From DLKC01 sp002478885 (GTDB lineage: Bacteria > Bacteroidota > Bacteroidia > Chitinophagales > Chitinophagaceae), in assembly GCA_046329585.1 (NCBI GenBank), contig JAXLUI010000001.1:620001-684000 (forward strand): a stretch of DNA of 64,000 nt, given 5' to 3'. The notes under the pieces were generated by a model. It was not told the origin of the DNA, made no database searches, and worked only from the letters and a program-made list of their open reading frames with translations. How positions within the stretch are numbered: position 1 is the first letter of the stretch; each line of letters opens with the position of its first letter. A program made the translations under genes and the position numbers. This document shows positions 7,897-16,493 of the stretch, one piece after another.

Positions 7897-9087
7897 ATGA
7901 CCAGCAACCCAAAAATGACCACACAAAGAGTAAATTCGATCGACATCTTACGCGGACTTGTGATGCTTATTATGGCACTTGATCATGTACGGGATTTCTT
8001 TCACCTCAATAGTGTTACGCAAAACCCTACGGATCTTGCATCAACAACACCTATGCTCTTTTTCACCCGATGGATCACTCATTTTTGCGCGCCCACTTTT
8101 GTTTTGTTGTCGGGTGTGTCTGCATTTATTGCCGGGCAACGCAAAACAAAGAAGGAACTTAGCCGATTTCTGATGCAGCGTGGCCTTTGGCTTATTATCG
8201 TTGAAATTGTTGTGATGACGTTTGCGCTAAGCTTTAACCCGTTTTACAGTGTTATCTTCTTTCAAATATTATGGGCATTAGGCTTTAGTATGATTATGTT
8301 GGGGCTCCTGGTAAAAACATCAACAAAACTGATCCTTGTAACAGGTTTAGTGCTGGTATTCGGCCACAACATCTTTGACTTCATACATTTGCCAGATCAC
8401 AGTTTTGGCAAGACACTCGTTGGTATTTTCCTTAACGGAGCACAAACCATATTGCCTGTTGGTCCGGGAAGGTTTATTGCCATATTCTACACCGCGCTGC
8501 CATGGACAGGCATAATGCTGCTTGGATATTCACTAGGGGCGTTTTACCAGCAACCCAATGCCACGAAAAGGCGACAACTTTTATTTGCTTTGGGTTTATG
8601 TGTAACAGTCTTGTTCGTTGTTCTTCGTTCTTTAAACTTTTACGGCGACCCTTCCCGTTGGTCAACGCAAAAAGACGGATTGTTTACATTTCTTTCTTTT
8701 ATTAATACAACAAAATACCCGCCTTCATTGCTGTTTGTTTGCATGACGATTGGCCCGGCCCTAATGCTGCTTTCAGCCATCGAGAAAGCGCAAAATAAGT
8801 TCAGCAGCATACTTATGGTCTACGGCCGTGTGCCTTTTTTCTATTTTGTATTGCACTTTTATATAATTCACCTGCTGTGTGTCATTTTCTTTTTTGCAAC
8901 AGGCTTTGGCGTAAAAGATATCGTGGACCCGGTAATACCTTTCCTGTTCAGGCCGCAAAAATTCGGATTCGATCTATGGGTGGTGTATGTTATCTGGTTT
9001 TGTCTTATAATTTTTATGTATTGGCCATGCAGGTGGTTCGGCAAATACAAAGCCACTCATAAAAAATGGTGGCTGAGCTACGTTTAA
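7897..9087 (+). CDS. DUF1624 / heparan-alpha-glucosaminide acetyltransferase-like membrane protein
   Basis: A 396-residue protein with about ten hydrophobic helices. The N-terminal SIDILRGLVMLIMALDHVRDFF carries the R-G and D-H pairs of the YeiB/HGSNAT acyltransferase-like superfamily (DUF1624). In the eukaryotic relative, the histidine of that helix accepts the acetyl group from acetyl-CoA. The bacterial substrate is not known. A second family-like block, YGRVPFFYFVLHFYIIHLL, lies near residue 310. No partner gene is nearby. Confidence 0.82.
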   Translation: MTSNPKMTTQRVNSIDILRGLVMLIMALDHVRDFFHLNSVTQNPTDLASTTPMLFFTRWITHFCAPTFVLLSGVSAFIAGQRKTKKELSRFLMQRGLWLIIVEIVVMTFALSFNPFYSVIFFQILWALGFSMIMLGLLVKTSTKLILVTGLVLVFGHNIFDFIHLPDHSFGKTLVGIFLNGAQTILPVGPGRFIAIFYTALPWTGIMLLGYSLGAFYQQPNATKRRQLLFALGLCVTVLFVVLRSLNFYGDPSRWSTQKDGLFTFLSFINTTKYPPSLLFVCMTIGPALMLLSAIEKAQNKFSSILMVYGRVPFFYFVLHFYIIHLLCVIFFFATGFGVKDIVDPVIPFLFRPQKFGFDLWVVYVIWFCLIIFMYWPCRWFGKYKATHKKWWLSYV

Positions 9088-9132
9088 AAAACTACCTCCT
9101 TTTCTCTAAAAGAACTGTTTCTACATAATATT

Positions 9133-10047
9133 ATGAGACGACTATTAGCATCAATTTTCAAGACTGGCCTGCTTTTACTGGTTTTTACAAGCATATATGC
9201 GCAGAACGGCCTGGATACAGCCATTGTTGCTCCCGGAGCAAAACCGGTGCTTGTTTCGAAACAGTTCAGTTTTACAGAAGGTCCAGCCGTTGACAAACAG
9301 GGCAACATCTTTTTTACAGATCAGCCAAATAATAAAATATGGAAATATGATATTGAAGGAAAGCTAACCGTGTTTCTCGACGATGCGGGACGTTCAAACG
9401 GCTTGTATTTCGATAAAAAAGGTAACATTATTGCATGCGCTGATGAGCATAATCAGCTATGGTCGATCAGCCCTGATCGAAAAATAACACTGCTTGTGAA
9501 AGACTACAACGGCCATACGTTTAATGGGCCGAATGATTTGTGGATTAACAGCAACGGATGCATTTATTTTACCGACCCGTACTTTCAGCGGGATTATTGG
9601 AAAAGGACAAAACCAGACGCGGCCTTGAGCGGAGAAAAATTGTATTTTATGAAAGATGAAACATCGGCCCCGGTACTGGCAGACGCCAATGTTAAGAAGC
9701 CAAATGGCGTGGTTGGAACGCCCGATGGAAAATTTTTATTCGTAGCCGATATGGGTACGAATAAGACTTACCGATACCAGATAAACAAAGATGGTTCGCT
9801 AAGCAACAAAGAGATTTTTGTTAACCAGTCAGCAGACGGTATTACACTCGACGAAAAAGGTAATCTCTATCTCGCCGGCTCGGGTGTTACTGTTTATAAC
9901 AATAACGGCGTTAGAATCGCACACATCAATATTCCTGAAGCCTGGACTGCCAATGTTTGCTTTGGAGGCAGGAACAAGAACGTATTATTTATGACAGCAT
10001 CAAAAGCCATCTACATACTGCAGATGACTGTAAAGGGCGTTGAATAG
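9133..10047 (+). CDS. Periplasmic SMP-30/gluconolactonase-like protein
   Basis: A 304-residue protein. Residues 1-24 form a signal peptide (LLLLVFTSIYAQ). The rest is a six-bladed beta-propeller of the SGL type: FTEGPAVDKQGNIFFTDQPNNKIWKYD, NGPNDLWINSNGCIYFTDPYF, and KPNGVVGTPDGKFLFVADMG carry the acidic and Asn residues that bind the metal. Relatives hydrolyse sugar lactones such as gluconolactone. The substrate here is unknown. The gene follows the preceding one by 45 bases and may be cotranscribed. Confidence 0.88.
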   Translation: MRRLLASIFKTGLLLLVFTSIYAQNGLDTAIVAPGAKPVLVSKQFSFTEGPAVDKQGNIFFTDQPNNKIWKYDIEGKLTVFLDDAGRSNGLYFDKKGNIIACADEHNQLWSISPDRKITLLVKDYNGHTFNGPNDLWINSNGCIYFTDPYFQRDYWKRTKPDAALSGEKLYFMKDETSAPVLADANVKKPNGVVGTPDGKFLFVADMGTNKTYRYQINKDGSLSNKEIFVNQSADGITLDEKGNLYLAGSGVTVYNNNGVRIAHINIPEAWTANVCFGGRNKNVLFMTASKAIYILQMTVKGVE

Positions 10048-10132
10048 CTTATGGCCGCCATTATTCTTCATTGAAACTCTTTCACTTATTTTAAGTTTAT
10101 TCTACTGATTGTTCAGCGTTGCTCTACAGTAC

Positions 10133-10183
10133 AAGAGTGCGACGCAACAGGCGATGAGCATAGGTTTAAAGCTTACTACAATA
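10133..10183 (+). repeat. Interspersed repeat unit, head-first behind a gene
   Basis: The head AAGAGTGCGACGCAAC (10133-10148) is followed by GCGATGAGC and a decayed tail GCTTACTACAA from 10171 (offset 38). It is the one clear unit lying head-first downstream of a protein gene. Confidence 0.8.
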
Positions 10184-10276
10184 ATCGTGTCCAAATATTT
10201 TGCGGTTCAAAAAAAGCATGCCTCTAACTGTAATTTTTATTGCGCGAAATATAAGGCAATCGGCTTGAGATTATTA

Positions 10277-10309
10277 TGATTTTCATTCCAAGAAAGATAA
10301 CGATTGTCA
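10277..10309 (+). promoter_or_regulatory. Probable Crp/Fnr-type operator pair
   Basis: TAAC-GATT-GTCA (10298-10309) differs by one base from the perfect TGAC-N4-GTCA palindrome upstream of the second cassette. Its centre is 30.5 bases before a weak -7-like TACCTTGT (10334), exactly as in the second cassette. A poorer half-match TGAT-TTTC-ATTC (10277-10288) lies 21 bases further upstream. Assignment to the Crp/Fnr family rests on the N4 spacing only. Confidence 0.45.
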
Positions 10310-10385
10310 TAGAATTGTAAAACGCGATAAAAATACCTTGTGCAGGTTTTTACAGCGTATTAAACAAACCATAAAACTCAATTTT

Positions 10386-11714
10386 ATGAGATTCCAGAGA
10401 AAAAATCGTTTAGTTATTGTGACAGCAGTTGCAGGATTGTTGTCATTAACTTATTGTACAAAAGACAACAAAGTAACACTTCCTTCAGAGGATGTAAACA
10501 GTGCTACAGATCTTCTTTCTTTAAAAGTCACGGCTGGCCCATCTGTGGATGGAGCAGTGGATGCCATTTGGGACCAGGCTACAAAACTGGAAATTATCCC
10601 AACGGTACCTGACCCAGGTAACAACCTTTTTACAGGTTATATAGGCGAGCAACACCCCGTTACGTTGCGTTCTTTGTATGATGGGCAATACATATACTTT
10701 CTGGCTGAATATGCTGACGAATCAAAAAGTGTAAATGTTTCACCATGGTATTTTAATGCTGACAGCAACCGCTGGTACCAGGAACCAAGTGCCAGAACCT
10801 TCGATGTGAATGGCATATTAACTAGGGATGGCTGGGGTGAAGATAAAATCGCCATGTTGTGGAATATCGATTTTTCTACACCAAAATTTATTACGTCAAC
10901 CTGTTATGCAAGTTGCCACGTATTTACCCCCTATACCGATTATTCTGGTGCGAGCCCGGTTTACAAATCCAACGCAAGCAGCGGAAACCACTATACGAAT
11001 GGCGTAAATGAAAAAATTGACATGTGGTGGGGACACCTGAGCAGGGACGTACTCTTTAACCAGATGGATGATAACTACCAGGATTGGGCAGGTGGCCCGG
11101 CAGTAACCAGCCTTACTGGTGGTAATGCAAACGGTCGCCACGTAGATGATTTAGTTGTAACCGGCACCTCTACCACTTGGCCAAACAGGCCAACATACAG
11201 CACGGCCTTGCCGCAGGGCGCTCTTAACAACAGGCAAAATTTAAAACTGGATGGCACAGGATCTACTGTAACTGTACCACTTTGGGTTATGCCCGGTGCT
11301 ACAGATTACTACTACATTTCAGCAAGCGACACCGCAAGTGGAAAGGCAGTAAAGATCACCGGCGTGAGTTCAACAGGTGTGTTATCCTATAACGGTGGGG
11401 CTATCGATCCAAATGTCGGAGGAGATTACAAAAGAAGCGGAGACCCGGTATTCGGAGGAATTGGGGCAAAATGTATTCCAAGCTATATCGCTTCTCCTTT
11501 AATAAATGGAAGGGCTGATATTGATTGTGCAGCCGTTTATACAGGTTCCGGATGGATAGTTGAATATAGACGCCTTTTAAAAACTTCAGACGCGCTAAAA
11601 CAAGACGTAGATTTTTCCAGTCTCGATGATCAGCAATTCGGATTTGCGGTATGGGACAGATCAAACTACCAACATGCAATTCAACCGAATTTGGTTTTAA
11701 AATTTCAAAAGTAA
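10386..11714 (+). CDS. Ethylbenzene dehydrogenase-related haem-binding lipoprotein
   Basis: A 442-residue lipoprotein, with a signal peptide and likely lipobox ending in Cys at SLTYC, so it is membrane-anchored on the periplasmic or outer side. From residue about 50 it resembles the EB_dh / DMSO-reductase gamma-type fold (LKVTAGPSVDGAVDAIWDQA, PVTLRSLYDGQYIYFLAEYADES, KIAMLWNIDF), whose members bind one haem b and pass electrons. It also has a CX3CH motif at C173-C177-H178, suggesting covalent haem, unusual in this family. The ATG at 10386 is used because it begins the signal peptide; the frame is open to 10338. It is the first gene of a three-gene cassette. Confidence 0.75.
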   Translation: MRFQRKNRLVIVTAVAGLLSLTYCTKDNKVTLPSEDVNSATDLLSLKVTAGPSVDGAVDAIWDQATKLEIIPTVPDPGNNLFTGYIGEQHPVTLRSLYDGQYIYFLAEYADESKSVNVSPWYFNADSNRWYQEPSARTFDVNGILTRDGWGEDKIAMLWNIDFSTPKFITSTCYASCHVFTPYTDYSGASPVYKSNASSGNHYTNGVNEKIDMWWGHLSRDVLFNQMDDNYQDWAGGPAVTSLTGGNANGRHVDDLVVTGTSTTWPNRPTYSTALPQGALNNRQNLKLDGTGSTVTVPLWVMPGATDYYYISASDTASGKAVKITGVSSTGVLSYNGGAIDPNVGGDYKRSGDPVFGGIGAKCIPSYIASPLINGRADIDCAAVYTGSGWIVEYRRLLKTSDALKQDVDFSSLDDQQFGFAVWDRSNYQHAIQPNLVLKFQK

Positions 11715-11745
11715 TTGCAGATTAAACTGACTAAAACACAAGATC

Positions 11746-12147
11746 ATGTTAACTAAAAAAACAAGGCTTGGGATCTTTTTGTCGGCGGTGCTTATCGTGC
11801 TGTTACCAGGTTGCTATAAAACAGTAACAGTTACTCAAAGCACGGGTACAGAAGTAACTACGCCGGTGAGTTTTAAAGCCGATCTGATTCCCATATTTAA
11901 CAAAAGTTGCAATATGAGTGGTTGTCATAGTGCCGGTGGTCAGGTTCCTGATTTAACGCCTCCCAATGCATACAGGTCAATTTTTGAAGAAGACCTTGTT
12001 GATATCAATGATCCTGAGGGAAGCGAGATCATGGGTTGGCTAACCGGGCAAATCAAACCGGCTATGCCTTTGGGAGCTCAAACAAATCCATCGAATATCA
12101 ACAACCTCATGCTTGCGTGGATTAAACAAGGGGCCAAAAACAATTAA
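11746..12147 (+). CDS. Monohaem lipoprotein with CX4CH motif, cassette 1
   Basis: A 133-residue protein. The signal peptide ends in lipobox LLPGC with Cys23. The haem site is C55-NMSG-C60-H61, a CX4CH spacing instead of CXXCH. AMPLG further on may supply an axial Met. The downstream CX4CH lipoprotein at 14988 has both cysteines and the histidine at the very same residue numbers, so the two are paralogues. The cysteine spacing is known from some other c-type cytochromes. Role inferred: shuttling electrons at the outer membrane, next to the barrel encoded 11 bases further. Confidence 0.75.
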   Translation: MLTKKTRLGIFLSAVLIVLLPGCYKTVTVTQSTGTEVTTPVSFKADLIPIFNKSCNMSGCHSAGGQVPDLTPPNAYRSIFEEDLVDINDPEGSEIMGWLTGQIKPAMPLGAQTNPSNINNLMLAWIKQGAKNN

Positions 12148-12157
12148 AAAAATCGTC

Positions 12158-13075
12158 ATGAAAAAAATTATAAACAACTTATTGCTAAAAAATATACGGT
12201 TCGGCGTACTGCTGCTAACACTTGCATTGTGCTTGCTTGTAAATGTAACGGCACAAGGCCAGGATTCCGCTGCGCGGGCAAAAGCAAAGTCAAAGCCGGT
12301 AAAAAACACATTCGGTAGTTCTTTTATTATAGACAACCAGAGTGTGATGGTACCAATCAAAGGCACGTTTGAAGCCGACTTTCAACACAGGTTCGGGACA
12401 GTTAATAATGGGTTTGATGATCTGTGGGGACTTTATGCCCCGTCAAATATCCGGCTTGGTTTTAATTACGCCCCGATCGACAAACTGTATGTGGGTTTCG
12501 GTCTAACGAAGGACAATATGGAGTTTGACTTCAATGCCAAATATGCGCTGCTTAAACAAACCGCCGATAACCGCATGCCGGTTAGTGTAACCGTCTATGG
12601 CAACATGGCTATAGATGCAAGAGACCCGAGCAATTTCGAGAACAGCATTGACCGCTATTCCTATTTTAGCCAGTTAATTATCGCACGAAAAATTACAGAA
12701 AAATTTTCTGCCCAAATAAGTCCCAGCTTCTCATGGTTCAACAATGTCGAGGGTTATATAGACAGCAAGGGACAGGTACAGAGCAAAATGTATCACGGCC
12801 ATTTCGCCGTTGCACTTTACGGCCGGTACAAGGTGGGAAGCAACATGTCTATTCTTGCCGGTTGGGATCAGCCAATAACCCAACATCCAATGAATAATCC
12901 GCATCCAAACATTTGTTTAGGCCTCGAAATAACAACCAGTGCCCACCAGTTTCAGATTATTGCGGGGAATTATCACAGTATTCTTGCGCAAAGAAATAAT
13001 GTATTTAACCAAAACGATTTCACCAACGGACAATTTCTTATCGGCTTTAATATTACACGGCTCTGGAACTTCTAG
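12158..13075 (+). CDS. DUF5777-like outer-membrane beta-barrel protein, cassette 1
   Basis: A 305-residue protein. The start at 12158 is chosen because it begins a clean signal peptide (cleavage near VTAQG); the frame is open back to 12113 inside the previous gene. The mature protein has the DUF5777 signature SSFIIDNQSVMVPIKGTFEADFQHRFG, GFDDLWGLYAPSNIRLGFNY and C-terminal FLIGFNITRLWNF, ending in Phe as outer-membrane barrels do. It is paralogous to the gene at 15395. Its place behind haem lipoproteins suggests it forms the outer-membrane pore of the conduit; this is an inference. Confidence 0.78.
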   Translation: MKKIINNLLLKNIRFGVLLLTLALCLLVNVTAQGQDSAARAKAKSKPVKNTFGSSFIIDNQSVMVPIKGTFEADFQHRFGTVNNGFDDLWGLYAPSNIRLGFNYAPIDKLYVGFGLTKDNMEFDFNAKYALLKQTADNRMPVSVTVYGNMAIDARDPSNFENSIDRYSYFSQLIIARKITEKFSAQISPSFSWFNNVEGYIDSKGQVQSKMYHGHFAVALYGRYKVGSNMSILAGWDQPITQHPMNNPHPNICLGLEITTSAHQFQIIAGNYHSILAQRNNVFNQNDFTNGQFLIGFNITRLWNF

Positions 13076-13097
13076 AACAACAAAAAAAAACGATATA

Positions 13098-13140
13098 AAA
13101 TCCCGCAGCAATTAACACGGTTAGCTGCGGGATTTTTATT
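13098..13140 (+). terminator. Terminator of cassette 1
   Basis: A perfect 12-bp stem (13098-13109 with 13124-13135) is followed by a T-rich tail. It lies 22 bases behind the first DUF5777 gene and closes the first cassette transcript. Confidence 0.85.
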
Positions 13141-13226
13141 GTACTATTTGCAACGTCAAAAAAAGGTTAGATACGTAAGGCCTATATGCATTACTCAAAA
13201 GCTCCAACAATAATTTCATAGTCTTT

Positions 13227-13278
13227 TTTGGCCCCATAAGTCCAGTCATGTATTAAGCATTGTTGCGTCGCACTCTTG
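13227..13278 (-). repeat. Interspersed repeat unit, decayed tail
   Basis: The head GTTGCGTCGCACTCTT is exact (13263-13278). The tail is poor: GGCCCC lies at 13230-13235 instead of CCGGC near 13240, so the left boundary is approximate. The rest of the interval 13141-13412 holds no other feature I can see. Confidence 0.65.
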
Positions 13279-13412
13279 TACTGCATAACTTTATTCCACA
13301 ATTTGATTTCTAAAAAATAATTCAGGTCATAATTATCAATTGCCAATACTATTATATTGCCGGCCCGGATTTATTGATAACTAATAGTATTACAAGTAAA
13401 CATTCATAATTA

Positions 13413-13937
13413 ATGGGTAGCGATTTTCTAGCTTATTTGCAAATGCTCGAGTTCATTGCCTTTTTTGCAGGCTATCCTCTTATTTATACAATATTGCGCT
13501 ACCTATCCGCCCAAAAAAATAACGCCGCTATTTTTTTCTCAAAAATATATGAGTTTTTGCCTTCCACTTATGCAATTGCTGGCACTCTATATATTGGCTT
13601 GCAATTAAAAAATATCTATCCTGACTACTCTCTTGAAAACGTTATCCGCACAATTCAACATCCGGCAATTGCCATATGGGCGGTTAGTACAGTAGCATTT
13701 GCTTTAACAGTCATTGCAAAAAAGTCTTTTTTAAGCCTGTTACACAGCCTGGTCTTTTTTTTACTTTTTGCAATTGAAATTGCAAACGGGTATTCAAATA
13801 TGTCCACTGACGGAAGCAGGCTTCACAATACCATGAATATCTATACTGCCAGTCTTTTGTTTTATATTATTGCCCCAATCACTATCTTTTCCATTTCCAG
13901 GATTGTTCTTTATACCAAAGATCTATTCAATCATTGA
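13413..13937 (+). CDS. Membrane protein of unknown function
   Basis: A 174-residue protein with about five hydrophobic segments (residues 8-28, 46-64, 83-104, 107-127, 148-168) and few charged residues. No motif or family is recognised. It lies between the two haem/barrel cassettes but is separated from the first by a terminator and a repeat unit, and from the second by a promoter with operators. Its codons are richer in A and T than the cassettes. It may be independent of the electron-transfer locus. Confidence 0.6.
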   Translation: MGSDFLAYLQMLEFIAFFAGYPLIYTILRYLSAQKNNAAIFFSKIYEFLPSTYAIAGTLYIGLQLKNIYPDYSLENVIRTIQHPAIAIWAVSTVAFALTVIAKKSFLSLLHSLVFFLLFAIEIANGYSNMSTDGSRLHNTMNIYTASLLFYIIAPITIFSISRIVLYTKDLFNH

Positions 13938-14041
13938 ATCACTCATAACTGTTACTTATTTCATCATACGTTTTCGGTCTCCATTTTTCAAAGAACCCGA
14001 TTGCATCACCGGTGACATAAATTAAAGTCAATCTTCATTTG

Positions 14042-14076
14042 GTGATATTTATCACAAGTCATTTTGACGAAAGTCA
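14042..14076 (+). promoter_or_regulatory. Two Crp/Fnr-type palindromes upstream of cassette 2
   Basis: GTGATATTTATCAC (14042-14055) is a perfect palindrome containing TGAT-N4-ATCA. TGAC-GAAA-GTCA (14065-14076) is a second perfect dyad. Their centres are 22 bases apart, two helical turns. If the -7 box at 14101 is centred at -7, the sites lie at about -63 and -41, the positions used by activating Crp/Fnr proteins. No such regulator is encoded in the window. Confidence 0.6.
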
Positions 14077-14100
14077 TAAAAATGTAAAATTTCCTGCTGG

Positions 14101-14108
14101 TACTTTTG
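14101..14108 (+). promoter_or_regulatory. Promoter -7 box TACTTTTG
   Basis: It matches the Bacteroidota consensus TAnnTTTG and lies 38 bases before the YceI-like start codon. No convincing -33 TTTG is present, which fits a promoter that depends on an activator bound at the palindromes upstream. Confidence 0.6.
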
Positions 14109-14145
14109 TTGTTGAAACAGTGATTATTCAACTTAAATAAATTTT

Positions 14146-14943
14146 ATGAAACTGCTTAGTAAAACCACATTAATGATCCTTCTCTCTGTCGTAAGTATTT
14201 ATGGATATGTGGCCAGTTGCACGCACAAAGATGTAGTTCCTCCTGCCCCTGCCGATCCTACTCCAGTAATCACACGCGGTGATGCCGTACTGCTTCCTCA
14301 TACCATGACTGTTGGTGACAGCACACAGTGGAAACTTGACAAAGTGCACTCCAGTGTCCTTTGGTCAACAAGTTATGTTGGAGCCGCAGGCTTACTTACA
14401 GGAAGGTTTAACCAGTTTGGTATGCATGATGTAACGGATGCAAAAATGATCAACTATTATGTTACCGGTCAACCTCTACTGGATAGCTCATGGGCTTTTT
14501 ATGAAGGCGATCCTTCAAAAACTTATTTCAACGGGTATGTCCAGATAAACACATCCAATACTGGTGAACAAGGCCGTGATACGGGTTGTAATATCAGTAC
14601 GCTTGGAACTATAAAAATCGTACCTGGCACGCAAAATCTTACAGTTACAAACATCGCCAGGTTAAAATCCAGGGAAGTAAAATTTGATGAACTCAGCAAT
14701 GACTATATCGTGACCATAGATCTTACCTGGCAAGGAAAACTTGGAGCCCCAATAACAAAATCCATTGTTGGCAGATTGAAATATATACCAAAAGCAAGAG
14801 TACAGTTTGGAACAAGCGCTGCTTATAGTGTTTTCGGTCTTCAACTTACTTTCCAACTCAATTGCAGAGACTTTGGAATCACCAGTACAAGCATTGCAGA
14901 TGTTATTGACATTGAATGCAACATGAATTTCAACAACAAGTAA
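14146..14943 (+). CDS. YceI-like lipoprotein, cassette 2
   Basis: A 265-residue protein. The signal peptide ends in a lipobox-like YVASC. From residue about 60 (WKLDKVHSSVLWSTSYVGAAGLLTGRFNQFG) it matches the YceI fold, a lipocalin-like barrel that binds long isoprenoid lipids such as quinone tails. It holds the slot that the EB_dh protein holds in cassette 1. In this context it could carry a quinone or other lipid redox compound in the envelope. That is an inference. Confidence 0.75.
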   Translation: MKLLSKTTLMILLSVVSIYGYVASCTHKDVVPPAPADPTPVITRGDAVLLPHTMTVGDSTQWKLDKVHSSVLWSTSYVGAAGLLTGRFNQFGMHDVTDAKMINYYVTGQPLLDSSWAFYEGDPSKTYFNGYVQINTSNTGEQGRDTGCNISTLGTIKIVPGTQNLTVTNIARLKSREVKFDELSNDYIVTIDLTWQGKLGAPITKSIVGRLKYIPKARVQFGTSAAYSVFGLQLTFQLNCRDFGITSTSIADVIDIECNMNFNNK

Positions 14944-14987
14944 TTCCAGGTCCTAAAAAAGGAATAAGTAAACCAAAAATTATTACG

Positions 14988-15371
14988 ATGAAAAAAATAT
15001 TGATATATGCAGGTCTGCTTCTTATGGCTGGCGTCGTTATAACAGGATGTTATCAGGACGTAATCCTTCCAGACGCTGTAGTTAATCCCGATGGTCCTCC
15101 TCAGGCAGTAAGTTTCAAAAACGACCTGGCCCCAATATTCAATACACAGTGTGCTTTATCAGGCTGTCACGTTTCAGGTGGCCACCATCCTTATATGGCC
15201 TCTGATGTTTCTTACCTGCAAATTGTAAATGGAGGTTATGTAAACACAAGTATTCCAAAAGAAAGTATTCTCTATAAAATGATTAATGGAGAAATGCAGG
15301 AATACATTCCTTCTGCTTCAGACAGGCAAAAGGTTTATGACTGGATAAGAAATGGCGCGCCAAACAATTAA
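14988..15371 (+). CDS. Monohaem lipoprotein with CX4CH motif, cassette 2
   Basis: A 127-residue paralogue of the lipoprotein at 11746. The start at 14988 begins the signal peptide MKKILIYAGLLLMAG; the frame is open back to 14916 inside the YceI gene. The lipobox is VITGC (Cys21). The haem site is C55-ALSG-C60-H61. VSFKNDLAPIFNTQC aligns with VSFKADLIPIFNKSC of the first copy. The barrel gene follows 23 bases on. Confidence 0.77.
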   Translation: MKKILIYAGLLLMAGVVITGCYQDVILPDAVVNPDGPPQAVSFKNDLAPIFNTQCALSGCHVSGGHHPYMASDVSYLQIVNGGYVNTSIPKESILYKMINGEMQEYIPSASDRQKVYDWIRNGAPNN

Positions 15372-15394
15372 CTGACTCCAAAAAGCAAAAAAAA

Positions 15395-16390
15395 ATGAAA
15401 CATAAAATATATCAACCTGGCTACCGGCTAATCCAATTATGTTTGGCCGGCCTGCTGGCTTTATCAATAACAACTGCGACTGCGCAGGATTCTTCTGCCG
15501 CAGTTGATCAGGTAGTAGCGCCCAAAAAAGTAAAGCCTGCTAAGAATACTTTTCAAAGCATCTGGATCATTGACAACCAAACGGTGATGGTGCCAATAAA
15601 GGGAACTTTGGAATTGGATTTCCAGCACAGAATGGGAAATGTGAATAATGGCTCTGAAGATCTTTGGGGATTATATGGCGCTTCCGCCAACATTCGGCTC
15701 GGCGTAAACTACGCGCCTGTCAATCGTTTAAACCTGGGTATTGGAATAACAAAAAATAAGATGTTGCTCGACCTGAATGCCAAGTATGCCATCATCACCC
15801 AAACGCCAGGTAAATATCCGGTAAGCGCAACTTACTACGGCAATGCTGCAGTCGACACAAGAAAAGAAGCTTCGCTGTACGACGGTGCAGAAATGAAGCA
15901 TAACTCAGACCGGTATAGCTTTTATAATGAATTGATAATTGCCCGAAAATTTAATGACCATTTGTCTCTCCAGGCTGCGGCAAGTTGGTCGCACCAAAAC
16001 GCGGTAACTGGGTTTTATACTTCATATGATACCAGTTCAAAGAGCTATGGAGACGTTTACCAGTCTATGGAGCATGAACATTTTGCCGTGTCATTGTCAG
16101 GCAGGTATAAATTCTCAAACATTTGTTCAATTATCTTCAGCTATAGCCAGCCAATAACTTCACACTCGGAGTATAATCCCAATCCATGCCTTTCACTGGG
16201 ACTGGAGGTTAATACAAGCAGCCATACGTTCCAGGTGTTTGTAACCAATTTTGATAAGCTGAACGCACAACAGAATAATCTTTATAACCACAATAACCCA
16301 TTCAAAGAGTACACAACGGTAAACGGTGATGTGGTTAAAGGTTATCAATACCTCATAGGTTTCAATATTACCCGGCTCTGGAATTACTAA
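15395..16390 (+). CDS. DUF5777-like outer-membrane beta-barrel protein, cassette 2
   Basis: A 331-residue paralogue of the barrel at 12158, with signal peptide (cleavage near TATAQ), the block SIWIIDNQTVMVPIKGTLELDFQH, EDLWGLYGASANIRLGVNYAP, and C-terminal YLIGFNITRLWNY. The extra length comes from loops near residues 165-225. It closes the second cassette. No terminator is seen in the 103 bases behind it, so transcription may run into the next genes. Confidence 0.78.
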   Translation: MKHKIYQPGYRLIQLCLAGLLALSITTATAQDSSAAVDQVVAPKKVKPAKNTFQSIWIIDNQTVMVPIKGTLELDFQHRMGNVNNGSEDLWGLYGASANIRLGVNYAPVNRLNLGIGITKNKMLLDLNAKYAIITQTPGKYPVSATYYGNAAVDTRKEASLYDGAEMKHNSDRYSFYNELIIARKFNDHLSLQAAASWSHQNAVTGFYTSYDTSSKSYGDVYQSMEHEHFAVSLSGRYKFSNICSIIFSYSQPITSHSEYNPNPCLSLGLEVNTSSHTFQVFVTNFDKLNAQQNNLYNHNNPFKEYTTVNGDVVKGYQYLIGFNITRLWNY

Positions 16391-16493
16391 ACAAATACCA
16401 GATCTAAACCCTGACAAGGTGCCGTTAAACTATAGATTCTGTTTAGTGCATGCAAAAGATAAGCGCCTTAACCTAAAAGCAGAAAGATAAAAA

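Noticed and set aside
13413..13937. The membrane protein between the cassettes as part of the electron-transfer locus
   Set aside because: A terminator and a repeat unit separate it from cassette 1 and a regulated promoter from cassette 2; no redox motif is present.
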